From: Undibacterium umbellatum
GTDB taxonomy: Bacteria > Pseudomonadota > Gammaproteobacteria > Burkholderiales > Burkholderiaceae_D
Length of the DNA: 64,000 nt
NCBI RefSeq assembly: GCF_014284125.1
Contig: NZ_JACOFX010000014.1
Coordinates: forward strand, 108,078 to 172,077
Reading direction: 5' to 3'
A program made the translations under genes and the position numbers. The notes beneath the pieces were generated by a model. The model did no database searches and had not been told where the DNA came from. It saw only the letters and a program-made list of their open reading frames with translations. Below, one piece after another: positions 29,374 to 37,773 of this stretch. The stretch's first letter is position 1; every line of letters starts with the position of its first letter.

Positions 29374-30566
29374 CAGCAGCACTCCCCACGTGTTTTGTAG
29401 GTCAGCAAGGGTTTGCTGCGGGATATGACAGTCACCAGGTCTGCACCCAGCAAACAGTCGAGCACGCTGTCCAGGTTTTTATAGGCTTGTGGTGCCTCTT
29501 CATAAATCAGGGCACGGTCTGCGCAGATCACCCGGCTGCCAAATTCAGTGCGGCTCAATTGATCTGGTGTCGCCAGTTTGAACAGCCTGTCCTTGCAGTC
29601 TGTGCGTTGCCATTTACGGCCTGCACCATGCGCCAGTGAATACAAACTGGCTGCGCCGTTCTCTGTTTTTGGTTGCAACAGATAGCTATAGTCGCCACGT
29701 GAACCCGGTAACATCACCATGCCCTGATCACTGGGGCTGGCACCTTTGCGATGCAACCACAAACTCTTGCCGTCCGCATGTGCAGGCGTGACCAGATTGT
29801 GGTGGATATCCAGAACCAGTTCGCCATTGCAACGCAGGCGGCGCAAGATACGTGCTGCGATCATGGCGCGGTTGAGTGCCGCATACGCCAGTGCCGCATC
29901 ATGCTTGCGCAAGTAGTCTGTCGCTGCTTGACTATCACTTGCCAGACCAGCGTGACTATGTGCATCCACATGTTGACGCAAGATGAATTGCCCCAGACCA
30001 CGCGAGCCGCTATGCACCAGTAGCTGCACACGCTTGGCATGCAGGTTCGCGGCATCATAGCTGGCCGCATCATCGACTCTGTCAGTGATTTGCAATTCGG
30101 CAAAATGATTGCCGCCGCCGATCGTGCCCAGTGAACGCATTTGCAGCAAATCCAATCCTGCTGCCAGCAAGCCATCAGCAACGGCCTGTTTTTTTGTTGC
30201 CAGTTCAGGATCAATACTGAGCAATTGCTGCCATTCATCTGCATCGACAGGCTCATCCAGATTGCCGATTTGCTTGTCGAGTTTGTCCAGTTTGACCTTG
30301 TTGATGGCCAGGTCAGTCTGGTACAGGCTCATGCCGCAACCGATATCATTGCCAACTAAAGCAGGGTAGAAATGGTTTTGCGATAAAAATGCTGCGCCCA
30401 CAGGGTAGCCACGACCAGGGTGTAAATCAGGCAAGCCAACTACGCTTACCATCTGTGTTAATTGTGCTGTTGTCTTGAGTTGCTGTATCGCGCTGTCTTC
30501 AAGCCACAAGCGGTCTGAGGCGATCACGGATACGCGCTCAGACAATTGCTGAATAAAATTGCCCAT
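29373..30566 (-). CDS. rtcB: RNA ligase RtcB2 (RtcB family)
   Basis: GTP-dependent RNA ligase of 397 residues that joins 3'-phosphate or 2',3'-cyclic phosphate to 5'-OH ends. Mn-binding and guanylation features are visible: VGNDIGCGM (Asp and Cys), [27 protein letters not shown] and [11 protein letters not shown], the last with the GMP-accepting His. The length and pairing with prfH fit the RtcB2 subgroup, which reseals 16S rRNA cut at the decoding centre. The promoter and leader at 30721-30852 lie upstream. Confidence 0.94.
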   Translation of the reverse strand: MGNFIQQLSERVSVIASDRLWLEDSAIQQLKTTAQLTQMVSVVGLPDLHPGRGYPVGAAFLSQNHFYPALVGNDIGCGMSLYQTDLAINKVKLDKLDKQIGNLDEPVDADEWQQLLSIDPELATKKQAVADGLLAAGLDLLQMRSLGTIGGGNHFAELQITDRVDDAASYDAANLHAKRVQLLVHSGSRGLGQFILRQHVDAHSHAGLASDSQAATDYLRKHDAALAYAALNRAMIAARILRRLRCNGELVLDIHHNLVTPAHADGKSLWLHRKGASPSDQGMVMLPGSRGDYSYLLQPKTENGAASLYSLAHGAGRKWQRTDCKDRLFKLATPDQLSRTEFGSRVICADRALIYEEAPQAYKNLDSVLDCLLGADLVTVISRSKPLLTYKTRGECC

Positions 30567-30720
30567 AGAGGAATTCCAAATAATAATTTAAGGAATTGGG
30601 CGCTGGTATAGACGTATCAAATCACCAGCTGATGCTGACAAGATGAAGACTAAAATGAAATGCTTGCAGACGTGTACGCTGTATCAACAGCGCGATGAAA
30701 TACGCGCGATAAAATACGAA

Positions 30721-30780
30721 CTAATGCAGGCAGCAAAAAACCAGACCCAATGAAGGAGAGAGGTTTTGTGGTAGTCGCAT
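30721..30780 (-). CDS. Possible 19-residue leader peptide before rtcB
   Basis: ATG at 30780, stop TAG at 30723-30721, encoding MRLPQNLSPSLGLVFCCLH. It is preceded by AAAGGAGAT with 6 bases between AGGAG and the ATG, a stronger ribosome binding site than that of most genes here. A candidate promoter lies just upstream and rtcB starts about 155 bases downstream. It could be a regulatory leader ORF or the start of an undetected short gene. Confidence 0.4.
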   Translation of the reverse strand: MRLPQNLSPSLGLVFCCLH

Positions 30781-30822
30781 GTTGATCTCCTTTCAGATTA
30801 AGCTGGTTGAGGTGAGGGCTTG

Positions 30823-30852
30823 ATAATATCCGATGGATTTTGGTTTTGGCAA
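30823..30852 (-). promoter_or_regulatory. Candidate promoter for rtcB-prfH
   Basis: Minus-strand TTGCCA (30852-30847), 18-base spacer, TATTAT (30828-30823). It lies 43 bases before the 19-codon ORF and would drive rtcB and prfH. Confidence 0.45.
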
Positions 30853-31022
30853 GAAATTTTTTACAGATATTCAGTACAAGACGCTTGCTGCACACATACA
30901 AAAGCCTTTCACACCAACGGCGTAACATATTGAAACTTCATTTATTCTTTCGATATCAAGCGACTAAAATGAAGAAACAAAAATTTTTGAATTACTTATT
31001 TATCGTCATGTTAGGAATGAAA

Positions 31023-31223
31023 ATGAGTCAACCCGATAAAGAAACAAAATTGAGTGACGCTGCCAAACGTGCATTGGAACTTGATCAGAAATTTGCAGAG
31101 CATATAAAAAAACTCAATGAAACCGAATCTGTCAGTTATATCGATGAGGAAGGCTATGTAGTCATGCGCTCCCCAGACGGCGTGATTACCAGAATACGCA
31201 ATGTTCCCAGCGTGAAGTCTTGA
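31023..31223 (+). CDS. Small putative antitoxin/partner of the zeta-like kinase
   Basis: 66 residues starting MSQPDKETKLSDAAKRALEL. The N-terminal half is helical and charged; the C-terminal half SYIDEEGYVVMRSPDGVI looks like a small beta unit. ATG 31023 follows AGGA at 6 bases; in-frame ATGs at 31017 and 30969 are possible. It stops one base before the zeta-toxin-like gene, the usual position of an antitoxin or accessory protein. No named family recognised. Confidence 0.65.
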   Translation: MSQPDKETKLSDAAKRALELDQKFAEHIKKLNETESVSYIDEEGYVVMRSPDGVITRIRNVPSVKS

Positions 31224-31224
31224 T

Positions 31225-31992
31225 ATGGGGAACCGTCCTATCGCCTTATTTTATGGCGGCACCAATGGTTCAGGTAAATCGACTTTGAGGGAAATAGATA
31301 CTGACACTGAGATCAAGAAACATATAGACCCTGATGCAATTGCACGTGTCATCAATCCCAATGATCCACGTTCTGTTGATGTTGCTGCAGGGCGAGAGGC
31401 GATACGCCAGTTCAAAGAAGCCATCGACAATAGAACTTCATTTTCGATGGAAACTACACTGACTGGAAATGGCATACTCAGACGCATTGAGGAAGCCAAG
31501 ACGGCTGGATTCGAAACCCAGCTTTTTTATGTAGGATTGAAAGATGCTGATTTGAATGTTTTACGTGTCGCCAATAGAGTTGCTAAGGGAGGGCATAACA
31601 TCGATGAGGATGTTATTCGGAGACGCTATACTGAAAGTCAGGAAAATCTCATTAAAGCAATTTCGATATGCGATTTGACTTTGGTACGTGATAACTCAGA
31701 GTTATATCCCGTTACCTATCTTGAAATTCAAAATAATCAAGTCATACGTCTGACCGAAAAGAAAGCTCCAGATTGGATACAATGCATAGAAAGCAAAGCT
31801 CTGGCAGACATGCAGGCACGGCAAGAAAATGCGCCATTGGCAATAAAGTTGGAGAATACCACTCAAACTTCCAGCAAAAAAACTGAAAAGACCATAACGG
31901 ATGTTAACTTATTGTCAGGTAATGACAGCCCGTCGAATCGCCTGATCTCCACCGCAAACGAAGCAGTTAAAGTGGATAAGCTCAAGCCCTGA
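31225..31992 (+). CDS. Zeta-toxin-like P-loop kinase
   Basis: 255 residues. The Walker A is GGTNGSGKSTL, followed by HIDPDAIARVINP, the catalytic-region SMETTLTGNG, and NRVAKGGHNIDEDVIRRRY. This matches the predicted ABC-type ATPase/zeta toxin group (COG4185-like). Zeta toxins phosphorylate UDP-N-acetylglucosamine or other small substrates. The Lys/Thr-rich tail after about residue 190 is not part of the core. It is coupled to the small gene just upstream, so a toxin-antitoxin pair is likely but unproven. Confidence 0.8.
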   Translation: MGNRPIALFYGGTNGSGKSTLREIDTDTEIKKHIDPDAIARVINPNDPRSVDVAAGREAIRQFKEAIDNRTSFSMETTLTGNGILRRIEEAKTAGFETQLFYVGLKDADLNVLRVANRVAKGGHNIDEDVIRRRYTESQENLIKAISICDLTLVRDNSELYPVTYLEIQNNQVIRLTEKKAPDWIQCIESKALADMQARQENAPLAIKLENTTQTSSKKTEKTITDVNLLSGNDSPSNRLISTANEAVKVDKLKP

Positions 31993-32210
31993 ATTAAATC
32001 GCTGCTGCGAGCTAAGCTCATTTATACATCAATATGTATCAATGCAGCTTTGTTGTCATCCAATTCTGTTCTTTACCGTTATAGGCAGATATGCCAGTGT
32101 TCAAGCTGGGTACCAAGTTCCAGGCAACTCAGGCAGATGTTTGTTTTTGTGTAATGCATTCTCGCCGCCTATATTGCCTGACCATACCCTGAGCATTAAA
32201 GGGAAAGAAT

Positions 32211-33410
32211 ATGAAATCTGATTTATTAAACCACTCATTGCCACGCTATATAACCGGCCTGGCGGTTTGCCTGATTGTCAGCGCCTGTGGTGGTGGCTCA
32301 GCTTCCAGCCCTGCGACCATTCCTGTTGTCACCACACCAGATGTTGCCAATCCACCCGGCCCCGGATATTTCGATACTGCTACTTTTATCAAAACCATCA
32401 GCGCCGCTGAAGTGACTGCGGCCTTGCCAAAAGAAGTGACAACGGTAGTCAAGCCTCTGTATGCCGTAGATACCTACAAGATCACCTACACCACCACGGA
32501 TGCCAGTGGCCGCAGCGTGCTTGCCTCTGGCCTCGCTGCCATCCCGCGCAAGAGCAGCAGCTTGCCCAGTCCCGTGCTGAGCTACCAGCATGCTACCATC
32601 AAGACCAATGCTGAAGCACCCAGCAATCACGCAACGGCAGATGAGCCTGCAGTGTTGTTTGCTTCCATGGGCTACCTGGTCAGCGCTGCTGATTATGTCG
32701 GTTATGGAACGACCAGGGGCTTGCCTCATCCTTATTTGCTGGCTACGCCAACGGCGCTTTCCGTGGCAGATTTCATGACGGCCAATACTCGCTGGCGGCA
32801 GATGAAGTCGATTCCTGAAAATGGTCAGGTGTTTTTAACCGGCTACTCAGAAGGCGCGTATGCGAGCATGGCAACCCTGCGTCATCTGACGCTTAACAAG
32901 ACAGGCGTATTGCCAGTCAGCACCTACATCGGCGCTGGTCCTTACGATGTGGTCTTGACACTGAATGCCATGCTTGATGCGGTGCGCAAAGAGAACCCTA
33001 TAATCGGTGCATTGATCAGTCCCGGTTTCTTGAAGAAACTGGGTGCGAATGACAGGGCCAATGTACGCAATCTTATATTGTCGTCCGTGTTGGGCAGCAA
33101 AAGCGATATCAGTTTCGATCCGACTTTCCTCGACAATTTCCTCAACGATGATGATGCTGCCATTGCGCTCCAAAGCAATGTCAATGACTGGACCCCACAA
33201 TCGGCTATCTCATTCTTCCATGGCCGCGATGATACGACTGTACCTTATGGAAATACCGATTCAGCCTTCCAGGCCATGAACAGACGTGGTGCAGCAACGC
33301 TGACAGACCGCATGGATTGTCCAGTAAAACCGGCAGAGCATATTCCTTGCGTGCCGGCTTTTTTGATCAATGATATTACCCGACTGGGAACTTTGGCCAA
33401 AGGGCTTTGA
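32211..33410 (+). CDS. Lipoprotein alpha/beta hydrolase
   Basis: 399 residues. Lipoprotein signal with lipobox IVSAC near residue 26. The hydrolase core has the nucleophile elbow GYSEG (FLTGYSEGAYASMA), with DDTTVPYGNT and EHIPCVPAF as candidate Asp and His segments. It resembles secreted lipases of the LIP/triacylglycerol type. Membrane-anchored; the substrate is unknown. GGGAAAG precedes the ATG. Confidence 0.82.
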   Translation: MKSDLLNHSLPRYITGLAVCLIVSACGGGSASSPATIPVVTTPDVANPPGPGYFDTATFIKTISAAEVTAALPKEVTTVVKPLYAVDTYKITYTTTDASGRSVLASGLAAIPRKSSSLPSPVLSYQHATIKTNAEAPSNHATADEPAVLFASMGYLVSAADYVGYGTTRGLPHPYLLATPTALSVADFMTANTRWRQMKSIPENGQVFLTGYSEGAYASMATLRHLTLNKTGVLPVSTYIGAGPYDVVLTLNAMLDAVRKENPIIGALISPGFLKKLGANDRANVRNLILSSVLGSKSDISFDPTFLDNFLNDDDAAIALQSNVNDWTPQSAISFFHGRDDTTVPYGNTDSAFQAMNRRGAATLTDRMDCPVKPAEHIPCVPAFLINDITRLGTLAKGL

Positions 33411-33430
33411 AGCAGGCTTTGAAGCAGAAT

Positions 33431-33460
33431 CATGCGTGAAGCGAAGGTACTTCACGCATG
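33431..33460. terminator. Hairpin between converging genes
   Basis: Perfect 11-base stem CATGCGTGAAG / CTTCACGCATG with an 8-base loop. It lies between the converging hydrolase and phosphodiesterase genes but lacks a U-run on either side, so terminator activity is uncertain. Confidence 0.5.
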
Positions 33461-33486
33461 AACGGGTAAGACGCTGATCAGAAAAA

Positions 33487-34680
33487 TTAGCGGCCGGTTT
33501 CCTTCAGGTAGTCTGCACGCGCAGCCAGTGCTGTGTCGGCAAAGTCTGAGAACAGCCCATCCACACCCAGGCGGAAGAATTGCAGGTATTCTGCCTTGGG
33601 ATCGCCATTGTAGTTAGCCGCCAGCCTGCGCTTTTCATTGCGGAAAGTGTAAGGATGTACCAGCAAGCCAGCCTTGTGAGCATCGCTGATCAGATTGGTT
33701 GGTGCCAGGGTAGTCGCATCAGTTTCATTGACCTTGCCATCACCATTGACATCCACCAGTTTGCCATCTGCGCCTACAGTACCCTTGACGCTGACGATGT
33801 AACGCTTCCATGGGCCTATGCCATCTGCGTAAGTCTTGATTTCTGCCAGACCTGCAGGTGTCACCATATCGCTGAACAAACGTTTGTCACCTGCCATTGC
33901 CCAGTCATAAGGTCTGTCATACGGTGCCGCAAATGTCAGTGCGCCAGTTTTCATGTCCACATCATCTGCATCAATCAATTGCACCAGTTTGACGTTCAAA
34001 CCCTTCTTGCGCATTTCTTTCAAACTGCCTGGTTCAAATGACTGCACAAAGATAGGTGCATTCTTGTCATTCCAGCCAGCCTTGTTGATGATATCGATGA
34101 GCTTGTCTTCCAGCGGCAAGCCAAGGGCACGGTGGTAGCTGGGGTTCTTGGTTTCTGGATAGACTGCAATCGTGCGGCCTGTTTCTTTAGATTTGGCTTT
34201 CACCAGATCAATGATTTCCTGGAAGCTGACGATCTTGTACACACCGTTATATTGTTGTGGGCGCTCAGCATCCGTGGAAATGCCACCCAAAGTCTTGATT
34301 TCTGCAAAAGTAAAATCACTGGCAAACCAGCCGGTTTGGGTTTCACCATCAACACTGATGGTTTTCTTGCGTGCAGCAAACTCAGGGTGTTTGTCCACAT
34401 CCGTGCTGTAGGCCAGATTGGGATCATGACGCGCAATTAAAACACCGTCCTTGGTGGAAACCAAATCAGGCTCAATCGCATCAGCACCCTGTTCGATGGC
34501 TTTCACATAGGCTTCATAGGTTTGTTCTGGTAAATAACCGGATGCACCCCTGTGAGCGACCACCACAGGTTTGTCACCATTCAGAGTAGGCAAGGCTTGC
34601 TGGCTATTACCGCCGCAGGCGCTAAGCAAGATTAACAGGGAAGAAGCCAATAAGTATTCTGGAGTGCGTATAGCTGACAT
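33487..34680 (-). CDS. glpQ: Glycerophosphodiester phosphodiesterase
   Basis: Hydrolyses glycerophosphodiesters to glycerol-3-phosphate and an alcohol. 397 residues. Lipobox-like LLSACGG near residue 22 predicts a periplasmic lipoprotein. Catalytic features are VVAHRGASGYLPEQT and DAIEPDLVSTKDGVLIARHD. The late DVNGDGKVNETDATT is a small EF-hand/dockerin-like calcium loop. Long for a GDPD domain, as in periplasmic GlpQ. Confidence 0.9.
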   Translation of the reverse strand: MSAIRTPEYLLASSLLILLSACGGNSQQALPTLNGDKPVVVAHRGASGYLPEQTYEAYVKAIEQGADAIEPDLVSTKDGVLIARHDPNLAYSTDVDKHPEFAARKKTISVDGETQTGWFASDFTFAEIKTLGGISTDAERPQQYNGVYKIVSFQEIIDLVKAKSKETGRTIAVYPETKNPSYHRALGLPLEDKLIDIINKAGWNDKNAPIFVQSFEPGSLKEMRKKGLNVKLVQLIDADDVDMKTGALTFAAPYDRPYDWAMAGDKRLFSDMVTPAGLAEIKTYADGIGPWKRYIVSVKGTVGADGKLVDVNGDGKVNETDATTLAPTNLISDAHKAGLLVHPYTFRNEKRRLAANYNGDPKAEYLQFFRLGVDGLFSDFADTALAARADYLKETGR

Positions 34681-34873
34681 GAACGTCTCTCGGTGAAAAA
34701 AGAGCGACGATATAAGTTGCGTATGACGAGGTCATGACAAAAACACATATGCTTACAAACTCATATGGTCGTCAAATCCCTGGAAAGTGCGAGATATGAA
34801 GCTGGTAGGGGAAATACCCTGCGTATTGTTCCCTGATGCCTGTTTGTGAAAATCAGGTAAGCCAGTGGATGAC

Positions 34874-35419
34874 TTAAAACTGGTCCCACACTCCCCACCA
34901 GTTTTCTTGGGGATCCGTGCCTGGTTGCTTCTCGCCAGGCAGGTAAGTGGTTTCTTCCAGATTGATGTTGACTTCGGCAGGTACATTCTCCTGCAATAAC
35001 TGGTACGCCGGCGTCGCCATCACCTGCGCCAGCAAAGCTGGCATGTCTTGCACAGACCAGCAGTGATAAGACCAGAAATCTTCAGACATCAGTTCGGTAA
35101 TGATTTCCATGTCAAACCTGTAGCACAGACGCAGCCGCAAGCGCAGGGCGGCTTGTGGTTCCATACCCGCACCTGCATCCGGCAGGCAAAACAGACGTAT
35201 GATACCTATTTCGAAACGTGTGCCACGACCGCGATTGGTAATGTCCTTGTACACGATCAGGGCATCATCATCAGGGCTGGCGACCGCGTATTGCGTATCC
35301 TGGTAAAAACCCGCCATCAGCCCCAGGGCTTGCGGCAACAGCATGCCCTTGAGTGTTTGTTTATTGCGCCTCAGCAGGGCGCGCAAGTCTTTTTCGGACG
35401 TTTCCGGATTATTGTTCAT
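34874..35419 (-). CDS. Conserved-looking protein of unknown function
   Basis: 181 residues, no signal peptide and no membrane segment. The N-terminus is basic (LRALLRRNKQTLKGM), the centre has ALRLRLRLCYRFDMEIITEL, and the C-terminus is acidic and Trp-rich (QENWWGVWDQF). Family not recognised. 44 bases downstream of the exported-protein gene at 35464, possibly co-transcribed. Confidence 0.72.
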   Translation of the reverse strand: MNNNPETSEKDLRALLRRNKQTLKGMLLPQALGLMAGFYQDTQYAVASPDDDALIVYKDITNRGRGTRFEIGIIRLFCLPDAGAGMEPQAALRLRLRLCYRFDMEIITELMSEDFWSYHCWSVQDMPALLAQVMATPAYQLLQENVPAEVNINLEETTYLPGEKQPGTDPQENWWGVWDQF

Positions 35420-35463
35420 GGTGGAGTATCAGGTAAGGATGCGGGCATTGTGCCATGCATGTC

Positions 35464-36264
35464 TTAGCTCTTGTATTCCTGTTTCAACTGCAGCTCAATG
35501 TTTCGCAGATGTTCAGCGCCAAAGCGTGCCTGAATCGCATCAAACATGGTGCGGCCATAGCCGGTGAAATAATCCTTGCTGTTGCGTTTATCACCCTCAG
35601 CGATCAGCTGGATTTCTATGCCATCCTTTTGCAGCAGGCTGGTCAGACGGGCAAGTACATTTTCTGGCAAACTGCCCTGATGGTAGCTGATGACGTATTT
35701 GCCCTTGTTGATGTCTTCCTTGGCCTGGGCTATCCAGCGCTGGGCTTGTGCTGTGGCGACAGGGTGCTCCTTTACCTGAGCCAGTTCTTTTTCTGTGGGG
35801 ATGGTGGCCAAATCTGCCTGTGTGATCTGGCATTCGGGTTTCCTCAGAGATAATTTGATACCTTTGCTTCCCAGTTCATCGACGCGGTCTGCACCACCCC
35901 TGGCGCTATAGCCTTGTTCTGAATTGCTGCCGCCGTAAGTCGAGGTCAGGTAGCGTGGCTGTTTGCTGCTGGCATCGTAGATACTGATCTTGACCCATTC
36001 TGGCTGGGTTTCCGGACTGCGGGCAAAGTCACGCGCATAAATTTCCCTGGGCGCCTGTTCCACTTTCAAACCCAGTACAAAGCCATTCGCCAGCGTGTAG
36101 GTGCGCATGCTGGCTGATGTACCAGTCCAGCGATCCAGCTGTTGGCCTTCAAAGCTTAGTCCGATCTGTTGCTCTCCAGGGCATAGAGCCGCATAGCCGG
36201 GCTGGGTCAGCACCAACGCGCCCAAGGACAGGCACAGTGAGAATAGAGATTTTTTCGCATTCAT
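35464..36264 (-). CDS. Exported protein of unknown function
   Basis: 266 residues. Signal peptide ends near GYAAL (residue 25). The mature part starts LCPGEQQIGLSFEGQQLDRW. The C-terminal region QRWIAQAKEDINKGKYVISYH and EIQLIAEGDKRNSKDYFTGYG suggests a globular periplasmic domain. No family recognised. Start ATG 36264, upstream of the gene at 34874 on the same strand. Confidence 0.72.
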   Translation of the reverse strand: MNAKKSLFSLCLSLGALVLTQPGYAALCPGEQQIGLSFEGQQLDRWTGTSASMRTYTLANGFVLGLKVEQAPREIYARDFARSPETQPEWVKISIYDASSKQPRYLTSTYGGSNSEQGYSARGGADRVDELGSKGIKLSLRKPECQITQADLATIPTEKELAQVKEHPVATAQAQRWIAQAKEDINKGKYVISYHQGSLPENVLARLTSLLQKDGIEIQLIAEGDKRNSKDYFTGYGRTMFDAIQARFGAEHLRNIELQLKQEYKS

Positions 36265-36483
36265 GATGTTGATCTTTGCCCGATATTGAAAACTGAGGGA
36301 GATGCTTGACTATGGACAGCGCAGTTCGAGATTTATATTTTAAGCAATATTAATGACAAGTAAATAGCAATTTGCTGTCTTGATGCATTTTTCTTGAAAT
36401 ATCTTGAATCCAGTAAGGCATCTGCTACGTATCTGAAGTATTGGTCGCGAGGACTAATACCCCATTTACTTTAGGAGCCTTAC

Positions 36484-37050
36484 ATGAAAGCCTTCACTCT
36501 GATTACCGCCGGCCGTCTGGCTGGCGCTGCCACTCTGCTGACATTGTTCGTTGGCTGCACATCCATGAGCCCCATGGCGGCCAGCTTCTCGCAAGACAAC
36601 CTACCAGACGCCGTCAAGGTGCCAGCTGGGCATAAGGTCGCCATGCAAACCGTAGGTGTCGGGCTGATTACCTATGAATGCCGCGCCAAAAAAGACATGG
36701 CTGGCCAATTCGAATGGGTTTTCGTCGGCCCTGATGCAGCATTGAATGACCGCAGTGGCAACAAGGTGGGCAAATATTACGGCCCACCTGCGACATGGGA
36801 AAGCATGGATGGCTCCAAAGTCACTGCCACCCAGCTAGCAGTCGCCCCGGCGGGCGCAGGCAATATCCCTCATCAACTGGTCAAAGCCAATCCAGCAACC
36901 GGCAATGGTGCGATGATGGGCGTCACTTACATACAGCGCGTTGCCACCAAAGGCGGGGTAGCGCCATCGACAGTGTGTGATACCAGCAAAGTGAGCAGCA
37001 AGCAAACCGTCAGCTATCAGGCAGACTATATCTTCTGGAAAATGATGTAA
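36484..37050 (+). CDS. DUF3455 lipoprotein
   Basis: 188 residues. Lipobox LFVGC near residue 24, then VKVPAGHKVAMQTVGVGLITYECRA, GPDAALNDRSGNKVGKYY and PPATWESMDGSKVTA, which fit DUF3455. Function unknown; members are often exported. AGGAG precedes the ATG. Confidence 0.85.
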   Translation: MKAFTLITAGRLAGAATLLTLFVGCTSMSPMAASFSQDNLPDAVKVPAGHKVAMQTVGVGLITYECRAKKDMAGQFEWVFVGPDAALNDRSGNKVGKYYGPPATWESMDGSKVTATQLAVAPAGAGNIPHQLVKANPATGNGAMMGVTYIQRVATKGGVAPSTVCDTSKVSSKQTVSYQADYIFWKMM

Positions 37051-37135
37051 GAAGGCAAAATGGGCAGACACTTGCCCCTTGCATAGTAGCCATGCTGTGA
37101 ACGCCATGCAACCAGCAGGTGTTCATGGCGTGAGC

Positions 37136-37141
37136 TATAAT
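37136..37141 (+). promoter_or_regulatory. -10 element before the gdx riboswitch
   Basis: Consensus TATAAT. A start site near 37148 would place the whole riboswitch in the 5' leader. No good -35 is seen. Confidence 0.45.
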
Positions 37142-37145
37142 TGAC

Positions 37146-37239
37146 TCGCCGGGTGACCACAGCCCGAGTGCAGAAGGAACGACCTTCCCCATTCTGGGAG
37201 TGAAAGTCCGGGACGGCCCGGCTCTTTGACAGGAGAGCC
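37146..37239 (+). ncRNA. Guanidine-II (mini-ykkC)-like riboswitch
   Basis: Two short hairpins with ACGR-type loops precede gdx. P1 is GAAGG-AACGA-CCTTC (37173-37187), with one extra A in the loop; P2 is CCGGG-ACGG-CCCGG (37208-37221), a perfect ACGG tetraloop. An additional arm CTCG..GGG / CCCGAG lies at 37146-37168. A third hairpin GGCTCT / AGAGCC (37220-37239) covers the end of the ribosome binding site AGGAG and shares two G bases with P2. Ligand-stabilised P2 would therefore free the site. Class is inferred from these motifs and the downstream guanidinium exporter. Confidence 0.72.
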
Positions 37240-37241
37240 AT

Positions 37242-37562
37242 ATGGCTTGGGCAATGTTGATCGTAGCAGGGCTTTTTGAAGTCCTTTGGGCTTTTTCAAT
37301 GAAGCAATCTCATGGCTTCACCAAGCTCATACCCTCCATTATTACTATCGTCGGCATGATCGTCAGCTTTGTCTTGCTGGCATTTTCCATGCGCAGCCTC
37401 CCACTCGGCACTGCTTACACCATCTGGACAGGCATAGGCGCCGTCGGCAGCTTCATCGCAGGCATCGTTTTCCTGGGGGAACACCTGAACTTCACCCGCA
37501 TCTGCGCTGCCTTGCTGATCGTCTCAGGGCTGATTTTGATGAAGATGTCGTCATCGCAATAA
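37242..37562 (+). CDS. gdx: Guanidinium exporter Gdx (SugE)
   Basis: SMR-family proton-coupled exporter of 106 residues with four membrane helices. The conserved membrane Glu is in GLFEVLWAFSMKQSHGFTK (residue 13), and SLPLGTAYTIWTGIGAVG is the family signature. The Gdx subtype fits the guanidine riboswitch just upstream. AGGAG lies 6 bases before the ATG and is partly held in a hairpin. Confidence 0.94.
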   Translation: MAWAMLIVAGLFEVLWAFSMKQSHGFTKLIPSIITIVGMIVSFVLLAFSMRSLPLGTAYTIWTGIGAVGSFIAGIVFLGEHLNFTRICAALLIVSGLILMKMSSSQ

Positions 37563-37564
37563 AT

Positions 37565-37593
37565 TGGGGGAGGCAGATTTCTTCCCCTTTTCC
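37565..37593 (+). terminator. Weak hairpin with short T-run after gdx
   Basis: GGGGGAG and CTTCCCC arms around GCAGATTT, followed by TTTT. A likely but imperfect intrinsic terminator of gdx. The rest of the gap to 37774 holds no gene and no visible copy of the tRNA-Phe 3' end. Confidence 0.5.
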
Positions 37594-37773
37594 ATAGCAG
37601 CCTGCATTATCTAGCAAATGCATCTCACCTTGTTTATGAAATGAGTTCTATGAAATAGCGCAGCGTGCGACTGCAGAACTTAAATATTTATCAGACTGGC
37701 GATGACCATGAAATATGCACATTCCGCGCCATGTCATTTGCAGGGTAGTCCAATACTCCCAAATAAACGACTA

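Larger units (their letters stand above)
30567..31022. other. Divergent intergenic region
   Basis: 456 bases between rtcB and the small gene at 31023. On the minus strand it holds a promoter and a 19-codon ORF, described separately, plus a small hairpin CGCTGT-ATCA-ACAGCG (30677-30692) in the rtcB leader. The plus strand just before 31023 is A/T-rich with TTAGGA as a ribosome binding site. Confidence 0.6.

Noticed and set aside
30650..30928. 92-codon minus-strand ORF upstream of rtcB
   Set aside because: No ribosome binding site or family character; the strong binding site in this stretch serves the 19-codon frame instead.
37563..37773. Attachment-site copy of the tRNA-Phe 3' end at the far end of the defence operon
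   Set aside because: Read through by eye; no stretch matches the T-arm/acceptor sequence of the tRNA, and no integrase gene is present.
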